A DNA stretch of 64,000 nucleotides, from the NCBI RefSeq assembly GCF_014119005.1, contig NZ_JACGYX010000001.1, forward strand, positions 1 through 64,000, given 5' to 3'. Position 1 is the first letter of the stretch; each line of letters opens with the position of its first letter. Position numbers and translations under genes: made by a program. Origin of the DNA: Psychrobacter sp. GP33 (lineage in GTDB: Bacteria; Pseudomonadota; Gammaproteobacteria; Pseudomonadales; Moraxellaceae). This document shows positions 27,900-38,550 of the stretch, piece by piece. Under the pieces are notes generated by a model. It worked only from the letters and a program-made list of their open reading frames with translations. It did not search any database and had not been told where the DNA came from.

Positions 27900-30800
27900 T
27901 TACAAATTCGGATTCAACCATTTTTCAGCAGTCTTCATATCCCAGCCTTTACGCTCAGCATAGCTTTCTAACTGATCGGTGCTGATTTTACCAACGTTAA
28001 AGTACTCACTATCAGGGTGCGAGTAGTAGAAACCGCTGACTGAAGACGCAGGCCACATCGCATAGCTTTCCGTCAATATCGTACCGATAGCGTCGCCCGT
28101 ACCAATCCATTCAAACAGTTTGCCTTTTTCGGTATGCTCAGGGCAGGCAGGGTAGCCAGGTGCTGGGCGGATACCAACATATTTTTCTTTAATCATCTCA
28201 TCATTGCTAAGTTTTTCTTCTGGCTGATAGCCCCAATATTCTTTACGAATCAGCTCATGTAGATGCTCGGCAAAGGCTTCGGCTAATCGATCAGATAATG
28301 CTTGGACCATAATTGCGTTATAGTCGTCGCCAGCCGCTTTATACTTCTCAGCAAGCGCTTCTGTACCAACGATTGAAACGGTAAAACCACCCAGATAATC
28401 AGTATGCGTGTCCGATGGCGAGATAAAGTCCGCCAAGCTAAAGTTAGGCTTGCCGCTGGCTTTGTCACTTTGTTGGCGTAGATGCTCAAATTGATATTCT
28501 GCTGTGCCGCCATCATTCGGCGCTTTGTCATAGACAGTGACGGTATCTGCGCCAGTACGACGAGCCGGCATCAGTTTAAAGACACCTTTGGCGACGATTA
28601 ATTTTTCATCAATCATCTTTTGCATCAAGTCATTGGCATTATCGAACAAATCACGTGCTGCTTCACCAACCACATCATCTTGTAAGATTTTTGGATATTT
28701 ACCGGCTAGACCCCAAGAGATAAAGAAGGGTGTCCAGTCGATGTAAGGGAGCAGGTTGGTAATAGGATAATCGTCAAGTATTACTTGTCCTAGTTTATTA
28801 GGAGTGGGTGGGACGTAGTTATCCCAGTCATCTTTAAAGCCGATCTCGATTGATTCAGCATAAGATATCTTAGCAGCTTTTGGTTGACGTTTAGCCAAGC
28901 GTTCACGTACTTTGATGTACTCTTCGCGCGTCTCATCAATCAAACCTTGGCGATGTTCTTTTGATAGTAGCTTAGTTACTACGCCGACTGAGCGTGAAGC
29001 GTCCGCCACATAGATGACGCCATTGTTTTGGTATTGCGGTTCAACTTTGACAGCAGTATGTGCTTTCGATGTCGTTGCGCCACCAATCATCAAGGGTAGC
29101 GTTATGCCGCGCTCTTGCATTTGCTTGGCGACATAGACCATCTCATCAAGACTTGGGGTAATCAAACCTGATAGCCCGATAATATCGACTTCTTCAGCAA
29201 TCGCGGTATCGAGGATTTTTTCACACGGTACCATGACGCCCAAATCTACAATATCATAGCCGTTACAGCCAAGTACCACGCCGACGATATTTTTACCGAT
29301 ATCGTGGACGTCACCTTTGACCGTCGCCATCAGGATTTTACCTTTCTTTTCGCCTTCCACTTTTTCCGCTTCGATATATGGGTTTAGCCAAGCGACTGAC
29401 TGCTTCATCACGCGCGCAGATTTCACCACCTGTGGTAAAAACATTTTACCCGCACCAAATAAATCACCGACGATATTCATACCGTCCATGAGTGGACCCT
29501 CGATGACCTCTAGTGGACGCGGATATTTCTCCCACGCTTCTTTGGTATCCGCTTCGATAAATGTGGTGATACCTTTCACTAAAGCATGAGCAATACGTTC
29601 TTCAACGGTGCCTTCACGCCATGTCATATCGACGGTGCTGTCTTTTTTCTTACCACCGTCTTGGTAGCTTTCAGCGATGGTCATTAGACGTTCGGTGGCA
29701 TCTTGACCAGATTCGCCTTGATTGCGATTAAGCATGACATCTTCGATGGCGTCGCGTGCTTCCTTTGGAATATCATCATATAACTCAAGCATGGCAGGGT
29801 TAACAATACCCATCGTTAAGCCATTTTGAATCGCATGATAAAGGAATACAGAGTTAATGGCTTCACGAATCGGGTTACCACGGAAACTAAATGAGACGTT
29901 GGAGACGCCACCCGATACCATTGCATTTGGTAGGTTTTCCGTAATCCATTTAGTCGCGTTGATAAAGTCCGCACCATAATTGTTGTGCTCGGTGATACCA
30001 GTGGCGACCGCAAAGATATTAGGGTCAAAAATAATATCTTCAGACGGGAAGCCTACTTCATTAACTAAAACGTCATAGCTGCGTTTACAAATCTGAGTTT
30101 TACGCTCAAAAGTATCCGCCTGTCCATCTTCATCAAATGCCATGACGATAATAGCAGCACCGTAACGCATACAGAGTTTGGCGCGTTCAACAAACTCAGC
30201 GTGACCTTCTTTTAGTGAGATAGAATTGACGACACATTTACCTTGGGTACGTTTAAGCCCTTCTTCGATAATGTCCCATTTTGATGAATCTAGCATCAAT
30301 GGCACACGGCTGATATCAGGCTCACCAGACACGAGATTAACGAAGTGAATCATCGCTTGCTTGGAGTCAAGCATCCCTTCGTCCATGTTGATGTCGACGA
30401 TTTGCGCGCCGCCTTCAACTTGGTCACGGGCGACATCGAGCGCTTCGGTATAAGCCTCAGTTTTAATCAAACGTAAGAATTTCTTAGAGCCGGTAACGTT
30501 GGTACGTTCACCGACGTTGACGAATAGACTGTCTTTGTTGATAGTAAATGGCTCAAGTCCCGATAAACGGCAAGCAGGTGCAATCTCAGGAATCACACGC
30601 GGTGGATAATTGGCCACCATATTGGCGATTTGGCGAATGTGCTCGGGTGTGGTACCACAACAGCCGCCGACGATATTTAAGATACCGGCTTTGGCAAAGC
30701 CTTCAAGCAGTGCTGTGGTTTCCTTGGCAGATTCATCGTATTCGCCAAACTCATTAGGTAGACCAGCGTTTGGATGCGCGGACACATAAGTATTAGCGAT

Positions 30801-31703
30801 ATTTGATAGCGTTTGGATATGTGGACGTAGCGCGTCAGCACCCAAGGCACAGTTAAAGCCAACCGATAACGGCTTGGCATGACGAATCGAGTTATAAAAG
30901 GCTTCAGCCGTTTGCCCAGATAATGTCCGACCTGACGCATCGGTAATCGTACCCGAAATCATAATCGGTAACTCAAAGCCGATATCATCAAATACACCTG
31001 TGACCGCAAATATCGCCGCTTTAGCATTTAGCGTATCAAAAATCGTCTCAATCAAGATAATATCAACGCCGCCTTCCATTAGCGCTAGCGTTGCTTCACG
31101 GTAATTGAGTACCAATTCATCAAAGGTAATATTACGAAATGCGGGGTCATTCACATCAGGCGATAATGAGCAAGTACGTGATGTTGGACCAATCACCCCA
31201 GCGACGAAGCGCGGCTTATCTGGATTTTTCGTAGTGTATTCGTCAGCGGCTTCACGGGCAATCTTAGCAGCGGTTTTATTCAACTCTGGCACTAGATACT
31301 GCATATCATAGTCTGCCATTGATAGACGCGTACCGTTAAAGCTATTGGTCTCAATGATATCGGCACCAGATTCCAAATGCGCCAGATGAATCTCTTTAAT
31401 CATATGCGGTTGCGACAGTACCAATAAATCGTTATTGCCACGTACATCCTGTTTAATATCAGCAAAGCGCTCACCGCGATAGTCCGCTTCCTCTAACTTA
31501 TAGTTCTGAATGTGCGTACCCATTGCACCATCTAACATCAAAATTCGTGATGCCATTTGTTCAGTGATACGTGCACGCGCCGTCAGTTGCTGCGCCTTAT
31601 ACGGGAACACCTGAGGTGGTGTCAATATAAAATCATTAGAATTGGCATTTGGATTACTGTTATTTGAAATATTGGTTGCTTGAGAAGGGGTAGTTGAAGT
31701 CAT
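27900..31703 (-). CDS. metH: cobalamin-dependent methionine synthase
   Basis: Transfers a methyl group from 5-methyltetrahydrofolate to homocysteine through B12 to give methionine (cytosol). The 1267-residue protein has all four modules in order: homocysteine-binding barrel with zinc cysteines in GFNCALG and [11 protein letters not shown] (about 45-370), pterin-binding barrel with [10 protein letters not shown] (about 390-660), cobalamin-binding region with DVHDIGKN (the lower cobalt ligand is His800), and the C-terminal AdoMet-dependent reactivation domain with [15 protein letters not shown]. The first 30 residues are an Asn-rich extension. I see no cobalamin riboswitch upstream. The 3' end exists as a second, decayed copy at 26632. 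Confidence 0.98.
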   Translation of the reverse strand: MTSTTPSQATNISNNSNPNANSNDFILTPPQVFPYKAQQLTARARITEQMASRILMLDGAMGTHIQNYKLEEADYRGERFADIKQDVRGNNDLLVLSQPHMIKEIHLAHLESGADIIETNSFNGTRLSMADYDMQYLVPELNKTAAKIAREAADEYTTKNPDKPRFVAGVIGPTSRTCSLSPDVNDPAFRNITFDELVLNYREATLALMEGGVDIILIETIFDTLNAKAAIFAVTGVFDDIGFELPIMISGTITDASGRTLSGQTAEAFYNSIRHAKPLSVGFNCALGADALRPHIQTLSNIANTYVSAHPNAGLPNEFGEYDESAKETTALLEGFAKAGILNIVGGCCGTTPEHIRQIANMVANYPPRVIPEIAPACRLSGLEPFTINKDSLFVNVGERTNVTGSKKFLRLIKTEAYTEALDVARDQVEGGAQIVDINMDEGMLDSKQAMIHFVNLVSGEPDISRVPLMLDSSKWDIIEEGLKRTQGKCVVNSISLKEGHAEFVERAKLCMRYGAAIIVMAFDEDGQADTFERKTQICKRSYDVLVNEVGFPSEDIIFDPNIFAVATGITEHNNYGADFINATKWITENLPNAMVSGGVSNVSFSFRGNPIREAINSVFLYHAIQNGLTMGIVNPAMLELYDDIPKEARDAIEDVMLNRNQGESGQDATERLMTIAESYQDGGKKKDSTVDMTWREGTVEERIAHALVKGITTFIEADTKEAWEKYPRPLEVIEGPLMDGMNIVGDLFGAGKMFLPQVVKSARVMKQSVAWLNPYIEAEKVEGEKKGKILMATVKGDVHDIGKNIVGVVLGCNGYDIVDLGVMVPCEKILDTAIAEEVDIIGLSGLITPSLDEMVYVAKQMQERGITLPLMIGGATTSKAHTAVKVEPQYQNNGVIYVADASRSVGVVTKLLSKEHRQGLIDETREEYIKVRERLAKRQPKAAKISYAESIEIGFKDDWDNYVPPTPNKLGQVILDDYPITNLLPYIDWTPFFISWGLAGKYPKILQDDVVGEAARDLFDNANDLMQKMIDEKLIVAKGVFKLMPARRTGADTVTVYDKAPNDGGTAEYQFEHLRQQSDKASGKPNFSLADFISPSDTHTDYLGGFTVSIVGTEALAEKYKAAGDDYNAIMVQALSDRLAEAFAEHLHELIRKEYWGYQPEEKLSNDEMIKEKYVGIRPAPGYPACPEHTEKGKLFEWIGTGDAIGTILTESYAMWPASSVSGFYYSHPDSEYFNVGKISTDQLESYAERKGWDMKTAEKWLNPNL

Positions 31704-32292
31704 AGGAAGCTACTTATATCGTTAATGTATAGAATCAAGATAAAAAAGGGCGTAAAACAAGGTTTCAAAATATAAGGTTATAAAATAAGTATTAGGAATT
31801 ATTTAATCAAAGAGGTAAGCAAATAGTTTTTAATATTTTAGCACGAAAAACGCTTTATTCTAGCCTATGCGCTTAGACACTGAACGGCAACTATGAGCAC
31901 TTTATGATGTCATCGACAATGTCTGATTTTGGTATGTAAATTAGAGGAACAAAAGTCGATTACAAAAAGTAGCGCAATAATAAATGGCTATTAGAACAAT
32001 ATATGTTAATTTGAATTTATAAGTTGTGAGACTTTATAAGCTCACCTAATGAATATTTAACAGTCGTGGTTTTTCTCTATCTGTTTATTATCCGTAACTC
32101 TTTTTAAATAAAACACTATTTAGAAGAGAGATGTTTTAATAAGTATCAAGGTTAAAGACAAGCTATCAGCTTGTAGTTATTTAGATTGTAGTTGTTGGCT
32201 TTTAAAATCGCTCAATCGAAGTATGAATTGATAAATATCACTTAGTATTTCAAACAATAATTTAGCATGACTTTATTATCAAGGATGTTACT
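31704..32292. other. divergent spacer between metH and the first fasciclin gene
   Basis: A 589-bp A/T-rich spacer with promoters for metH (minus) and the gene at 32293 (plus). A 15-bp tandem pair lies at 31758-31787. I looked for a cobalamin riboswitch core near metH and did not find one. No gene is recognised. Confidence 0.5.
31758..31787. repeat. two tandem 15-bp units upstream of metH
   Basis: CAAGGTTTCAAAATA (31758-31772) is followed directly by TAAGGTTATAAAATA (31773-31787), three differences. Intergenic, about 55 bases upstream of the metH start. Confidence 0.7.
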
Positions 32293-32847
32293 ATGGAAAT
32301 GACTAAAATTGCGGCTATTAGTGTGCTTGCTGTCTCACTAGCAGGTCTAAGTGCATGTAATAATATGATGCCACAAAAGCATACATCGATGCCTACACCC
32401 ACTCATACTCAGCCTATTACAGCCATGAATGTGGTGCAAATTGCTCAAAGCAATCCTGAATTTTCAATATTGGTAGAAGCAGTGCAAGCGGCTGGGCTGG
32501 TAAATACCTTATCTAACCCAAATGCTCACTTTACTATATTTGCGCCAACTAATGATGCCTTTATGCAGGTGCTAACAGAGACCGGAATGACCAAAGCGCA
32601 ACTGTTTGCCAATAAAGCGCTTTTAACTAAAATTTTAGGCTACCACGTTATTAATGGTGCCATGCCAATTTATGCCAAAGATGTAAAGCCTGGTAATATT
32701 ATTATGTTGAGTAATGATACCTTAATGGTCACCACACAAGGCAAACTTATGGATGAAAGTGGACGCGAAATTACGTTATTAAAAACGGATCTTGCCGCCA
32801 CTAATGGTGTCGTTCATGTAATCGACAGAGTGTTATTACCGAAGTAG
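32293..32847 (+). CDS. fasciclin-domain lipoprotein, copy 1
   Basis: A 184-residue envelope lipoprotein. The signal peptide ends in lipobox LSAC near residue 22, followed by a Pro/Thr/His-rich tether and one fasciclin (FAS1) domain (about 48-184). FAS1 motifs are FTIFAPTNDAF, the YHVINGAM region, and the closing TNGVVHVIDRVLLPK. FAS1 domains mediate adhesion or bind small ligands; the role here is unknown. ATG at 32293 has AAGGA eight bases upstream. A paralogue with the same layout follows 366 bases downstream; they appear to be separate transcription units. Confidence 0.88.
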   Translation: MEMTKIAAISVLAVSLAGLSACNNMMPQKHTSMPTPTHTQPITAMNVVQIAQSNPEFSILVEAVQAAGLVNTLSNPNAHFTIFAPTNDAFMQVLTETGMTKAQLFANKALLTKILGYHVINGAMPIYAKDVKPGNIIMLSNDTLMVTTQGKLMDESGREITLLKTDLAATNGVVHVIDRVLLPK

Positions 32848-33213
32848 GGTAAATCAAATAAATTAAAGTACGTTTTATTTTAACCACAGTATAGCTTAGG
32901 TGCGTCAATCGTGTCTAAGCCTTCCCTATATATGGATTGCTAAATTTATTTATTATTACTTAGTTCTAGTTTGTTCATTTATTCTAGTTATATAGGCTGA
33001 CTGATCCACCTAATTTATATATAAATAGTACAAATTTTGACAACTCATATCAAAACTTCTCTCTAATAACTAGTAAGGTATTACCTCAATGGTCATTTAA
33101 CGAGCTTTTTTTAGCCATTCAGTATTAATTCCTTATTTGTATGTTTTCCTTTGTTTTATCTTTATCAATTAATTTTACCAACTTCTATTTTTATAACCAA
33201 CAGGAACTGTATT
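32848..33213. other. spacer between the two fasciclin genes
   Basis: A 366-bp spacer, strongly A/T-rich, with no clear terminator after the first gene. It should contain the promoter of the second gene. No other structure is seen. Confidence 0.4.
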
Positions 33214-33831
33214 ATGTTAAAAAAGTCATTACTATCAGTAGCAATTCTTAGCACAGCATTCTCATTAGTCGCTTGTAACGATAAAAAAGCAGTAGAACCA
33301 GTTGATGAAACTGTGACTGTTGTTGAACCAGAAGCCACGACTGAACCAGCTGTTGACCCTATGGCTGAAGCAACCCCTGCCGTTGATCCTATGGCTGAAA
33401 CTGCTGCTACACAAAGTATCGGTGAAATTGCAGCTGCAAATCCTGATTTGACAATATTGACAGCAGCACTAAAAGCAGCTGGTCTTGATACGATGATGAT
33501 GGATGCAGGCACATACACTGTATTTGCACCTACTGACGAAGCATTTGCTGCTTTACTGACCAAACTGAACGTTACTAAAGAAGAATTATTGGCAAATACA
33601 GATTTGCTAAAAACTGTTCTTCCATATCACGTCGTTCCTATGACTGTGAAAGCAGCTGATATCCCTTACGGTCAAGAAATTAAGACTGTAAATGGTCAGT
33701 CATTCACTATTAGTGATGCTAATGTGATCACTGATGCTAGCGGTAACACTGCTAATATCGTTGGAACAGATGTTATGGCAACCAATGGCGTTGTCCACGT
33801 CATCGATACTGTATTATTACCAAAAGAATAA
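33214..33831 (+). CDS. fasciclin-domain lipoprotein, copy 2
   Basis: A 205-residue lipoprotein with a signal peptide and lipobox LVAC near residue 20. A very acidic tether follows, rich in Glu, Pro, Val and Thr, with a ten-residue tandem repeat (PAVDPMAEAT, PAVDPMAETA). The FAS1 domain (about 65-205) has YTVFAPTDEAF, a PYHVVPMTV region and the closing NGVVHVIDTVLLPK. It is clearly paralogous to the gene just upstream, but the tether is different. I choose ATG 33214 because CAGGAA lies nine bases upstream and a signal peptide starts there. A terminator follows. Probably exported and anchored in the outer or inner membrane. Confidence 0.88.
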   Translation: MLKKSLLSVAILSTAFSLVACNDKKAVEPVDETVTVVEPEATTEPAVDPMAEATPAVDPMAETAATQSIGEIAAANPDLTILTAALKAAGLDTMMMDAGTYTVFAPTDEAFAALLTKLNVTKEELLANTDLLKTVLPYHVVPMTVKAADIPYGQEIKTVNGQSFTISDANVITDASGNTANIVGTDVMATNGVVHVIDTVLLPKE

Positions 33832-33886
33832 GCTACCAAAAGAACAATCTTACTTTAATAAGATTTAATCATTAGCAATACCTAGA

Positions 33887-33914
33887 AGCTCAGCCATTGG
33901 CGCTGGGCTTTTTT
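33887..33914 (+). terminator. Rho-independent terminator after fasciclin copy 2
   Basis: AGCTCAGC (33887-33894) pairs with GCTGGGCT (33902-33909) with one wobble, seven-base loop, followed by six T. Confidence 0.85.
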
Positions 33915-34015
33915 GTGGGTGAAAATAAGGTAGATAAAAAAATGCAGATATAAATATGACTTGCAATCCAAAGAGTAGTGAATAAAAGCAGGGTCATTAA
34001 AACGGTTCAGATGCT

Positions 34016-34046
34016 AAAAAGCCCGTGACACATGCCACGGGCTTTT
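34016..34046 (-). terminator. terminator after the AGCS symporter gene, likely bidirectional
   Basis: GCCCGTG (34021-34027) and CACGGGC (34036-34042) pair perfectly; A and T runs on both sides allow termination in either direction. It lies 42 bases after the symporter stop codon. Confidence 0.88.
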
Positions 34047-34087
34047 CTGAATTAACTTATTTTTATTGATTGTCTGAGCTTGAAGCC

Positions 34088-35638
34088 CTAAAGCTTAGGT
34101 TCTTTATTCAGAGAATCGCGCTTAAGTGCTGCTTGCTCTCTTAAATGACGCTCTTCCCAATATGGTGCGTTTTTGATACCGAATTTGGCAGGGTCGAAGG
34201 TATATTTTTTCACGCCAGCTTTACGCTGTGCTTCGTAGTCTTTGAGTATCGTTAAAGTTGGTTTTGCTACAAAGAAGATGACTAAGATACCAACGATATT
34301 GAGCCAAGCCATCAGACCAACACCAATATCACCAATCGCCCAAATATAACCTGCTGAGTTAAGTCCACCGTAGGCAACCATGGCCATGATTAAGATTTTA
34401 ACTAAGAATACGCCTTTCTTATGAGCACCGCGGCTGATAAAGCGCGTGAGATAAGCTACGTTAACTTCAGCGATATAGTAATAAGCTAGAATAGTCGTAA
34501 AGGCAAAGAAGAATACAGCAACGGCAATAAAGGTATTACCATAAACACCGTAGACTGATTCCATCGCCATTTGGGTAAATGCTGGCGAGTTGATTTCAGT
34601 AGTAGCGGCAACATTTTGGACGATAAACTGACCGTCAGGTAGTGTACCTTGAATGTTATAAGTACCCATCGTGATAATCATAAACGCGGTAGCAGAACAG
34701 ACTAATAAGGTATCAACATACACTGAGAATGCTTGTACCAAACCTTGCTGTGCAGGATGCTCAACTTCAGCGGCAGCAGCAGCGTGAGGACCTGTACCTT
34801 GACCCGCTTCGTTAGAGTAAATACCACGTTTAACACCCCAACCGATTGCAGCACCAAAGCCTGCTTGTGCCGTAAATGCGTCGCCAACGATAGTACCAAA
34901 GACTTGTGGAATCATCTCGTAGTTCGTAAACATGATAACTAAAGCTAAACCAATATAGCCAATAGCCATAAAGGGTACAGCGAACTCAGTGAAGGTTGCA
35001 ATACGCTTAATACCACCGAAAATGATGATACCTAATACCACTAGGATGATAGCTAGCGCCAATAAACGCATAGAGCCGACTTCTAAGCCTGCGACATTCA
35101 TCATCGAGCCTTCGCCCATGACCTGTGCAAAGGCACTGATAACACCATTTGCCTGAACACCCGGTAAGAACATACCACAAGCGAAAATAGAGGCAACCGC
35201 AAAGACAATACCGTACCAACGTTGTCCAAGCGCGCGCTCAAAGTAGTACGCAGGACCACCACGATATTCGCCAGTCACCACGTCTTTTTCTTTATAAATC
35301 TGCGCCAGTGTCGATTCGACATAAGCGGTTGATGCACCTAAGAATGCTACAATCCACATCCAAAATACCGCACCGGGTCCACCGAAGCCGATAGCTGCTG
35401 CTACCCCTGCGATGTTACCCATACCCACTCGACCAGCAAGTGAGACGGCAAGTGCCTGAAACGACGAAATACCTTGGTCACTTGATTTACCTGAGAACAA
35501 TAGCTTTATCATTTCTCCAAAGAGACGCACTTGCACAAAGCGTGTCATGATGGAGTAAAAAAGACCTGCGCCCAAGCATAAATAGATTAACGCTGGGCTC
35601 CAAATAATTCCGTTTACTAAATTGACTAAACCTTCCAT
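34088..35638 (-). CDS. alanine/glycine:cation symporter (AGCS) family protein
   Basis: A 516-residue inner-membrane transporter with about ten to eleven helices that takes up alanine or glycine with Na+ or H+. Signature segments are AGRVGMGNIAGVAAAIGFGGPGAVFWMW split over the first third, GGPAYYFERALG, and GWGVKRGIYSNEAGQGTGPHAAA near residues 265-290. The C-terminal 50 residues are charged and cytosolic. ATG at 35638 follows GAGGAATATA. Substrate specificity within AGCS cannot be read from the sequence. No glycine riboswitch is seen in the long upstream spacer. Confidence 0.9.
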   Translation of the reverse strand: MEGLVNLVNGIIWSPALIYLCLGAGLFYSIMTRFVQVRLFGEMIKLLFSGKSSDQGISSFQALAVSLAGRVGMGNIAGVAAAIGFGGPGAVFWMWIVAFLGASTAYVESTLAQIYKEKDVVTGEYRGGPAYYFERALGQRWYGIVFAVASIFACGMFLPGVQANGVISAFAQVMGEGSMMNVAGLEVGSMRLLALAIILVVLGIIIFGGIKRIATFTEFAVPFMAIGYIGLALVIMFTNYEMIPQVFGTIVGDAFTAQAGFGAAIGWGVKRGIYSNEAGQGTGPHAAAAAEVEHPAQQGLVQAFSVYVDTLLVCSATAFMIITMGTYNIQGTLPDGQFIVQNVAATTEINSPAFTQMAMESVYGVYGNTFIAVAVFFFAFTTILAYYYIAEVNVAYLTRFISRGAHKKGVFLVKILIMAMVAYGGLNSAGYIWAIGDIGVGLMAWLNIVGILVIFFVAKPTLTILKDYEAQRKAGVKKYTFDPAKFGIKNAPYWEERHLREQAALKRDSLNKEPKL

Positions 35639-36490
35639 ATCTATATTCCTCGAACTTTCTCAAAGTGTTACGGTTAAGAGCTATTGGTTGAACATTAACT
35701 GCAATAAGCTAAAGTTCATAAGCGCTAAGTCGAACACTGAGTATGGATTGTAGTTGTCTGTATTTATCCGCTTGACGTATCATCAACACCTCCACAATAC
35801 GGTCAGTGTTGATAAAAAATTCGTGGCGGTCGCAAATCCTTTTGCCTTATTGGTTGCTGCAGTATGATGGCGTCACACAGTCAGAGTAAAATAAATAACG
35901 AATAATCCAGCGGATAAAACCGGCGATGATATAACTAAATATTAACCTATTTATAAACAACCGTTATGGATTTTTTATTTGACAGCAAAGTTGCATCAAA
36001 TTCTTTATTAAATACAATCAGTTAACACGAGTGAAGAATAATTCCACTACCAAATGTATTCAAACCATACGGCTACGTAACTGCAATTTGCCACAGTTTT
36101 AGGCGAATTACTAGGAGTTTCTCAAAATGCTCACTGTTTCTATGCTATTGCTAGACGCGTTAAAATAGATGGTAGGATTCACTAATTAACTTGTATAGAA
36201 CAATCAATAGATAAATAGATAGAATATCTGTATAGCAGAGCAAGCTAAAGCGATTAATGATTAGTGGTCGTAAGCTACGATTAAGTATGGTTTTGCGGTT
36301 GTGTTTTGGTAACGGTCAATTGTAATATTAGTAATATAACGCCATTATTGGCAACACAGACAATGACCATACTTACAGTTATAGATAACTGAGTTGTAAT
36401 GAATCATGCGATAAGTCTTTTAATGACTGTCATATTTATGATTCGTAACCCAAACTATTTTTATTTTAATGATTTTCAGGAGACATCACT
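35639..36490. other. divergent spacer between the AGCS symporter and lemA genes
   Basis: An 852-bp non-coding spacer, A/T-rich, holding the promoters of both genes. I see no open frame with a credible ribosome-binding site and no RNA motif I can name. Confidence 0.45.
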
Positions 36491-37108
36491 ATGGTGCGTC
36501 ACTCTATTGTAAAACCTATGATATTAGCCGCCGTATTAGCAACGTCGACCGTTGGCTTATCTGGCTGTGGTTATAACAACCTACAAGCGCAAGATGAACA
36601 AGTAACTGCGTCGTGGTCAGAGGTAGTCAACCAATACCAACGTCGTAGCGATTTGGTGCCAAACTTGGTAAAAGTTGTGCAGCAGTATGCCGACCAAGAA
36701 AAAGATGTCTTTACTCAAGTTGCAGAAGCGCGCTCACGAGCGGGAGGTATTACGATAACGCCAGAAGTGCTCAATGACCCCCAAGCCATGGAGCGTTATG
36801 CTGAAGCGCAAGCGCAAATGGGCAGTGCATTATCACGATTAATGGCAGTATCTGAGCGTTATCCTGAGCTAAAATCTGACGCGTTATTTCAAGATTTGCA
36901 AGCGCAATTAGAAGGTACGGAAAACCGTATCACTGTTGCCCGTAATCGCTATATTCAAGAAGTGCAAAGTTACAATACGACGGTACGCCAGTTCCCAACC
37001 AATATCACTGCAAAGGTTTTTGGCATGCAAGCCAAACCAAACTTTAACGTTGCAAACGAAAAAGAGATTTCTACTGCGCCAACTGTTGATTTTGGTGACA
37101 AAAAATAG
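36491..37108 (+). CDS. lemA: LemA family lipoprotein
   Basis: A 205-residue LemA protein. The N-terminus is a signal with lipobox LSGC (about residue 26) rather than the plain membrane anchor of many LemA proteins. The body is an alpha-helical bundle: VTASWSEVVNQYQRRSDLVPNLV is the family hallmark, and NRYIQEVQSYNT near residue 158 is typical of the C-terminal half. Function unknown; LemA genes commonly occur with TPM-domain genes, as here. ATG at 36491 has AGGAG eight bases upstream. A 19-bp hairpin separates it from the next gene, 143 bases downstream. Confidence 0.92.
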   Translation: MVRHSIVKPMILAAVLATSTVGLSGCGYNNLQAQDEQVTASWSEVVNQYQRRSDLVPNLVKVVQQYADQEKDVFTQVAEARSRAGGITITPEVLNDPQAMERYAEAQAQMGSALSRLMAVSERYPELKSDALFQDLQAQLEGTENRITVARNRYIQEVQSYNTTVRQFPTNITAKVFGMQAKPNFNVANEKEISTAPTVDFGDKK

Positions 37109-37173
37109 GATAGCAATTACTGAATCATCATTTAAGTAGTGACTTATATTTAGTAATTGATATTTAAAGATAG

Positions 37174-37218
37174 GATAGGCAAAAATATCTTCCTATAAAG
37201 AAGGTGTTTTTGCCTATC
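37174..37218 (+). promoter_or_regulatory. 19-bp hairpin between lemA and the TPM gene
   Basis: Arms 37174-37192 and 37200-37218 are inverted copies over 19 bp with two G-T wobbles and a seven-base loop. The stem includes A5/T5 stretches, and no T run follows, so it is not a standard terminator. It may be an mRNA processing or stability element that sets lemA above its downstream partners. Confidence 0.7.
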
Positions 37219-37251
37219 AGTATGGACAGCACTTGAGGTAGTAATAGTCAG

Positions 37252-38472
37252 ATGAAAAATTCTAAAGCAATCGTATCAGCCTTATTGTTGACGCTCAGCT
37301 CATTCGCGGTCACAGCGCTGAATGCGGCGCCAAATGAAGGCGCAGTTGCTGCTGATAGTGCTGCGACTACTGGCACAGCCTCTAATAGTGCTATCAAACA
37401 AAACCGTAGCGTTGATGATTTGGTTGCTATTGCCAAAGCAGGTGAGGGCAATGAGGCAATTAATGATGCTGTGCTAGGCAATGAAGCCATCAACGGTGCC
37501 ATCTTTGGCAATGATGCGCTTAACCCCAATGCTAGCAACAGTGCTAACAGCGCCAACAGTACTAATAACGGCACTGCGTCAACCAATAAAAATCTACCGC
37601 CTATTAATTCTAGTGCAGCCAGTGTCGACGCGGATAAACTTATCTTAAATTCACCTGTGGTAGATCAGGCAAATCTATTAAATCCTCAGCAAAAACAAGC
37701 GTTGACCGAACAGTTGCACAGTATATATCGTCAAGGCTTAGCACAAGCGGCGTTGGTGATTGTGCCAACAACGAATGGCATACCTATCTTTGACTATGCA
37801 CTACAAGTTGCGGACAAATGGAAATTGGGCGAAGCCGATACCGATGATGGCTTGCTCATTGTTATGGCAGTGAATGACCGTACGATTTATATCTTGACTG
37901 GCTACGGTCTTGAAGGCGTCATGCCAGATGCCGCTTTGAATCGCATTATTCGTGATGATATCACCCCTTATTTTAAACAAAATGACTATGCTGCCGGTCT
38001 ATCAGCGGGTATCAGTAGCCTTGAGGGACGCCTAAAAGCAGATCCTGAAGTGCTGGCGCGCGCAGATGCTCAAGCGGCTGAACGCACTGTCCAACAGGGT
38101 TCTGATGATAGCCCGTCATCGATCGTATTGTTTATTATTGCCATGGTATTTGGGCAATTTATCACCAGTATCTTTGGGCGTGTATTTGGTTCTGTATTGA
38201 CCGCAGGTGGTTTTGTTGCAGGCTCACTGGCATTAGGCGGTGGCTTCTTTATGACCATCATCATGGCGATATTTATTTGGCTGTTTTTGATTGCCCGTGG
38301 TGGTGGCGGTGGACGAGGAGGTCGCGGCGGCGGTGGCGGCGGTATGGTATTTTTACCGGGCTTTGGTGGCGGTAGCAGTGGTGGCGGATTCGGCGGCGGT
38401 GGCTTTGGTGGAGGAGGTTTCGGCGGTGGCGGTGGCGGCTTTGGTGGTGGCGGCGCAGGCGGCTCATGGTAG
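37252..38472 (+). CDS. TPM-domain protein with Gly-rich tail (YgcG-like)
   Basis: A 406-residue exported membrane protein. A signal peptide (about 1-26) is followed by a low-complexity region with three ten-residue repeats starting GNEAIN or GNDALN (about 67-95), then a TPM domain (about 128-255) with SPVVDQANLLNP and DDGLLIVMAVNDR, and IYILTGYGLEGVMPD. Two membrane helices follow (about 285-345). The C-terminus (about 350-406) is almost pure glycine with Phe. TPM proteins of this layout accompany LemA; the TPM fold is linked to phosphatase or photosystem II repair activity in plants, but the bacterial role is unknown. The ribosome-binding site (GAGG) is 13 bases away. Confidence 0.88.
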   Translation: MKNSKAIVSALLLTLSSFAVTALNAAPNEGAVAADSAATTGTASNSAIKQNRSVDDLVAIAKAGEGNEAINDAVLGNEAINGAIFGNDALNPNASNSANSANSTNNGTASTNKNLPPINSSAASVDADKLILNSPVVDQANLLNPQQKQALTEQLHSIYRQGLAQAALVIVPTTNGIPIFDYALQVADKWKLGEADTDDGLLIVMAVNDRTIYILTGYGLEGVMPDAALNRIIRDDITPYFKQNDYAAGLSAGISSLEGRLKADPEVLARADAQAAERTVQQGSDDSPSSIVLFIIAMVFGQFITSIFGRVFGSVLTAGGFVAGSLALGGGFFMTIIMAIFIWLFLIARGGGGGRGGRGGGGGGMVFLPGFGGGSSGGGFGGGGFGGGGFGGGGGGFGGGGAGGSW

Positions 38473-38509
38473 ATGATATATCTATCCGTAAAGCGTTAAT
38501 GAATAAAAT

Positions 38510-38543
38510 ATCTGCTCAATAAATCAATCTGCTCACTAAAATA
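38510..38543. repeat. two tandem 17-bp units between the TPM genes
   Basis: ATCTGCTCAATAAATCA (38510-38526) is followed directly by ATCTGCTCACTAAAATA (38527-38543), three differences. Intergenic. Confidence 0.78.
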
Positions 38544-38550
38544 TAAGCTA

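Noticed and set aside
31704..31950. Cobalamin riboswitch upstream of metH
   Set aside because: I found no B12-box-like sequence on the metH sense strand in the leader region by eye.
33165..33563. 132-residue open frame opposite the second fasciclin gene
   Set aside because: It is antisense to a well-supported lipoprotein gene, and its Ala/Val/Ser bias mirrors the repeat tether.
35639..36490. Glycine riboswitch in front of the AGCS symporter
   Set aside because: No paired aptamer-like sequence was visible on the minus strand of this spacer.
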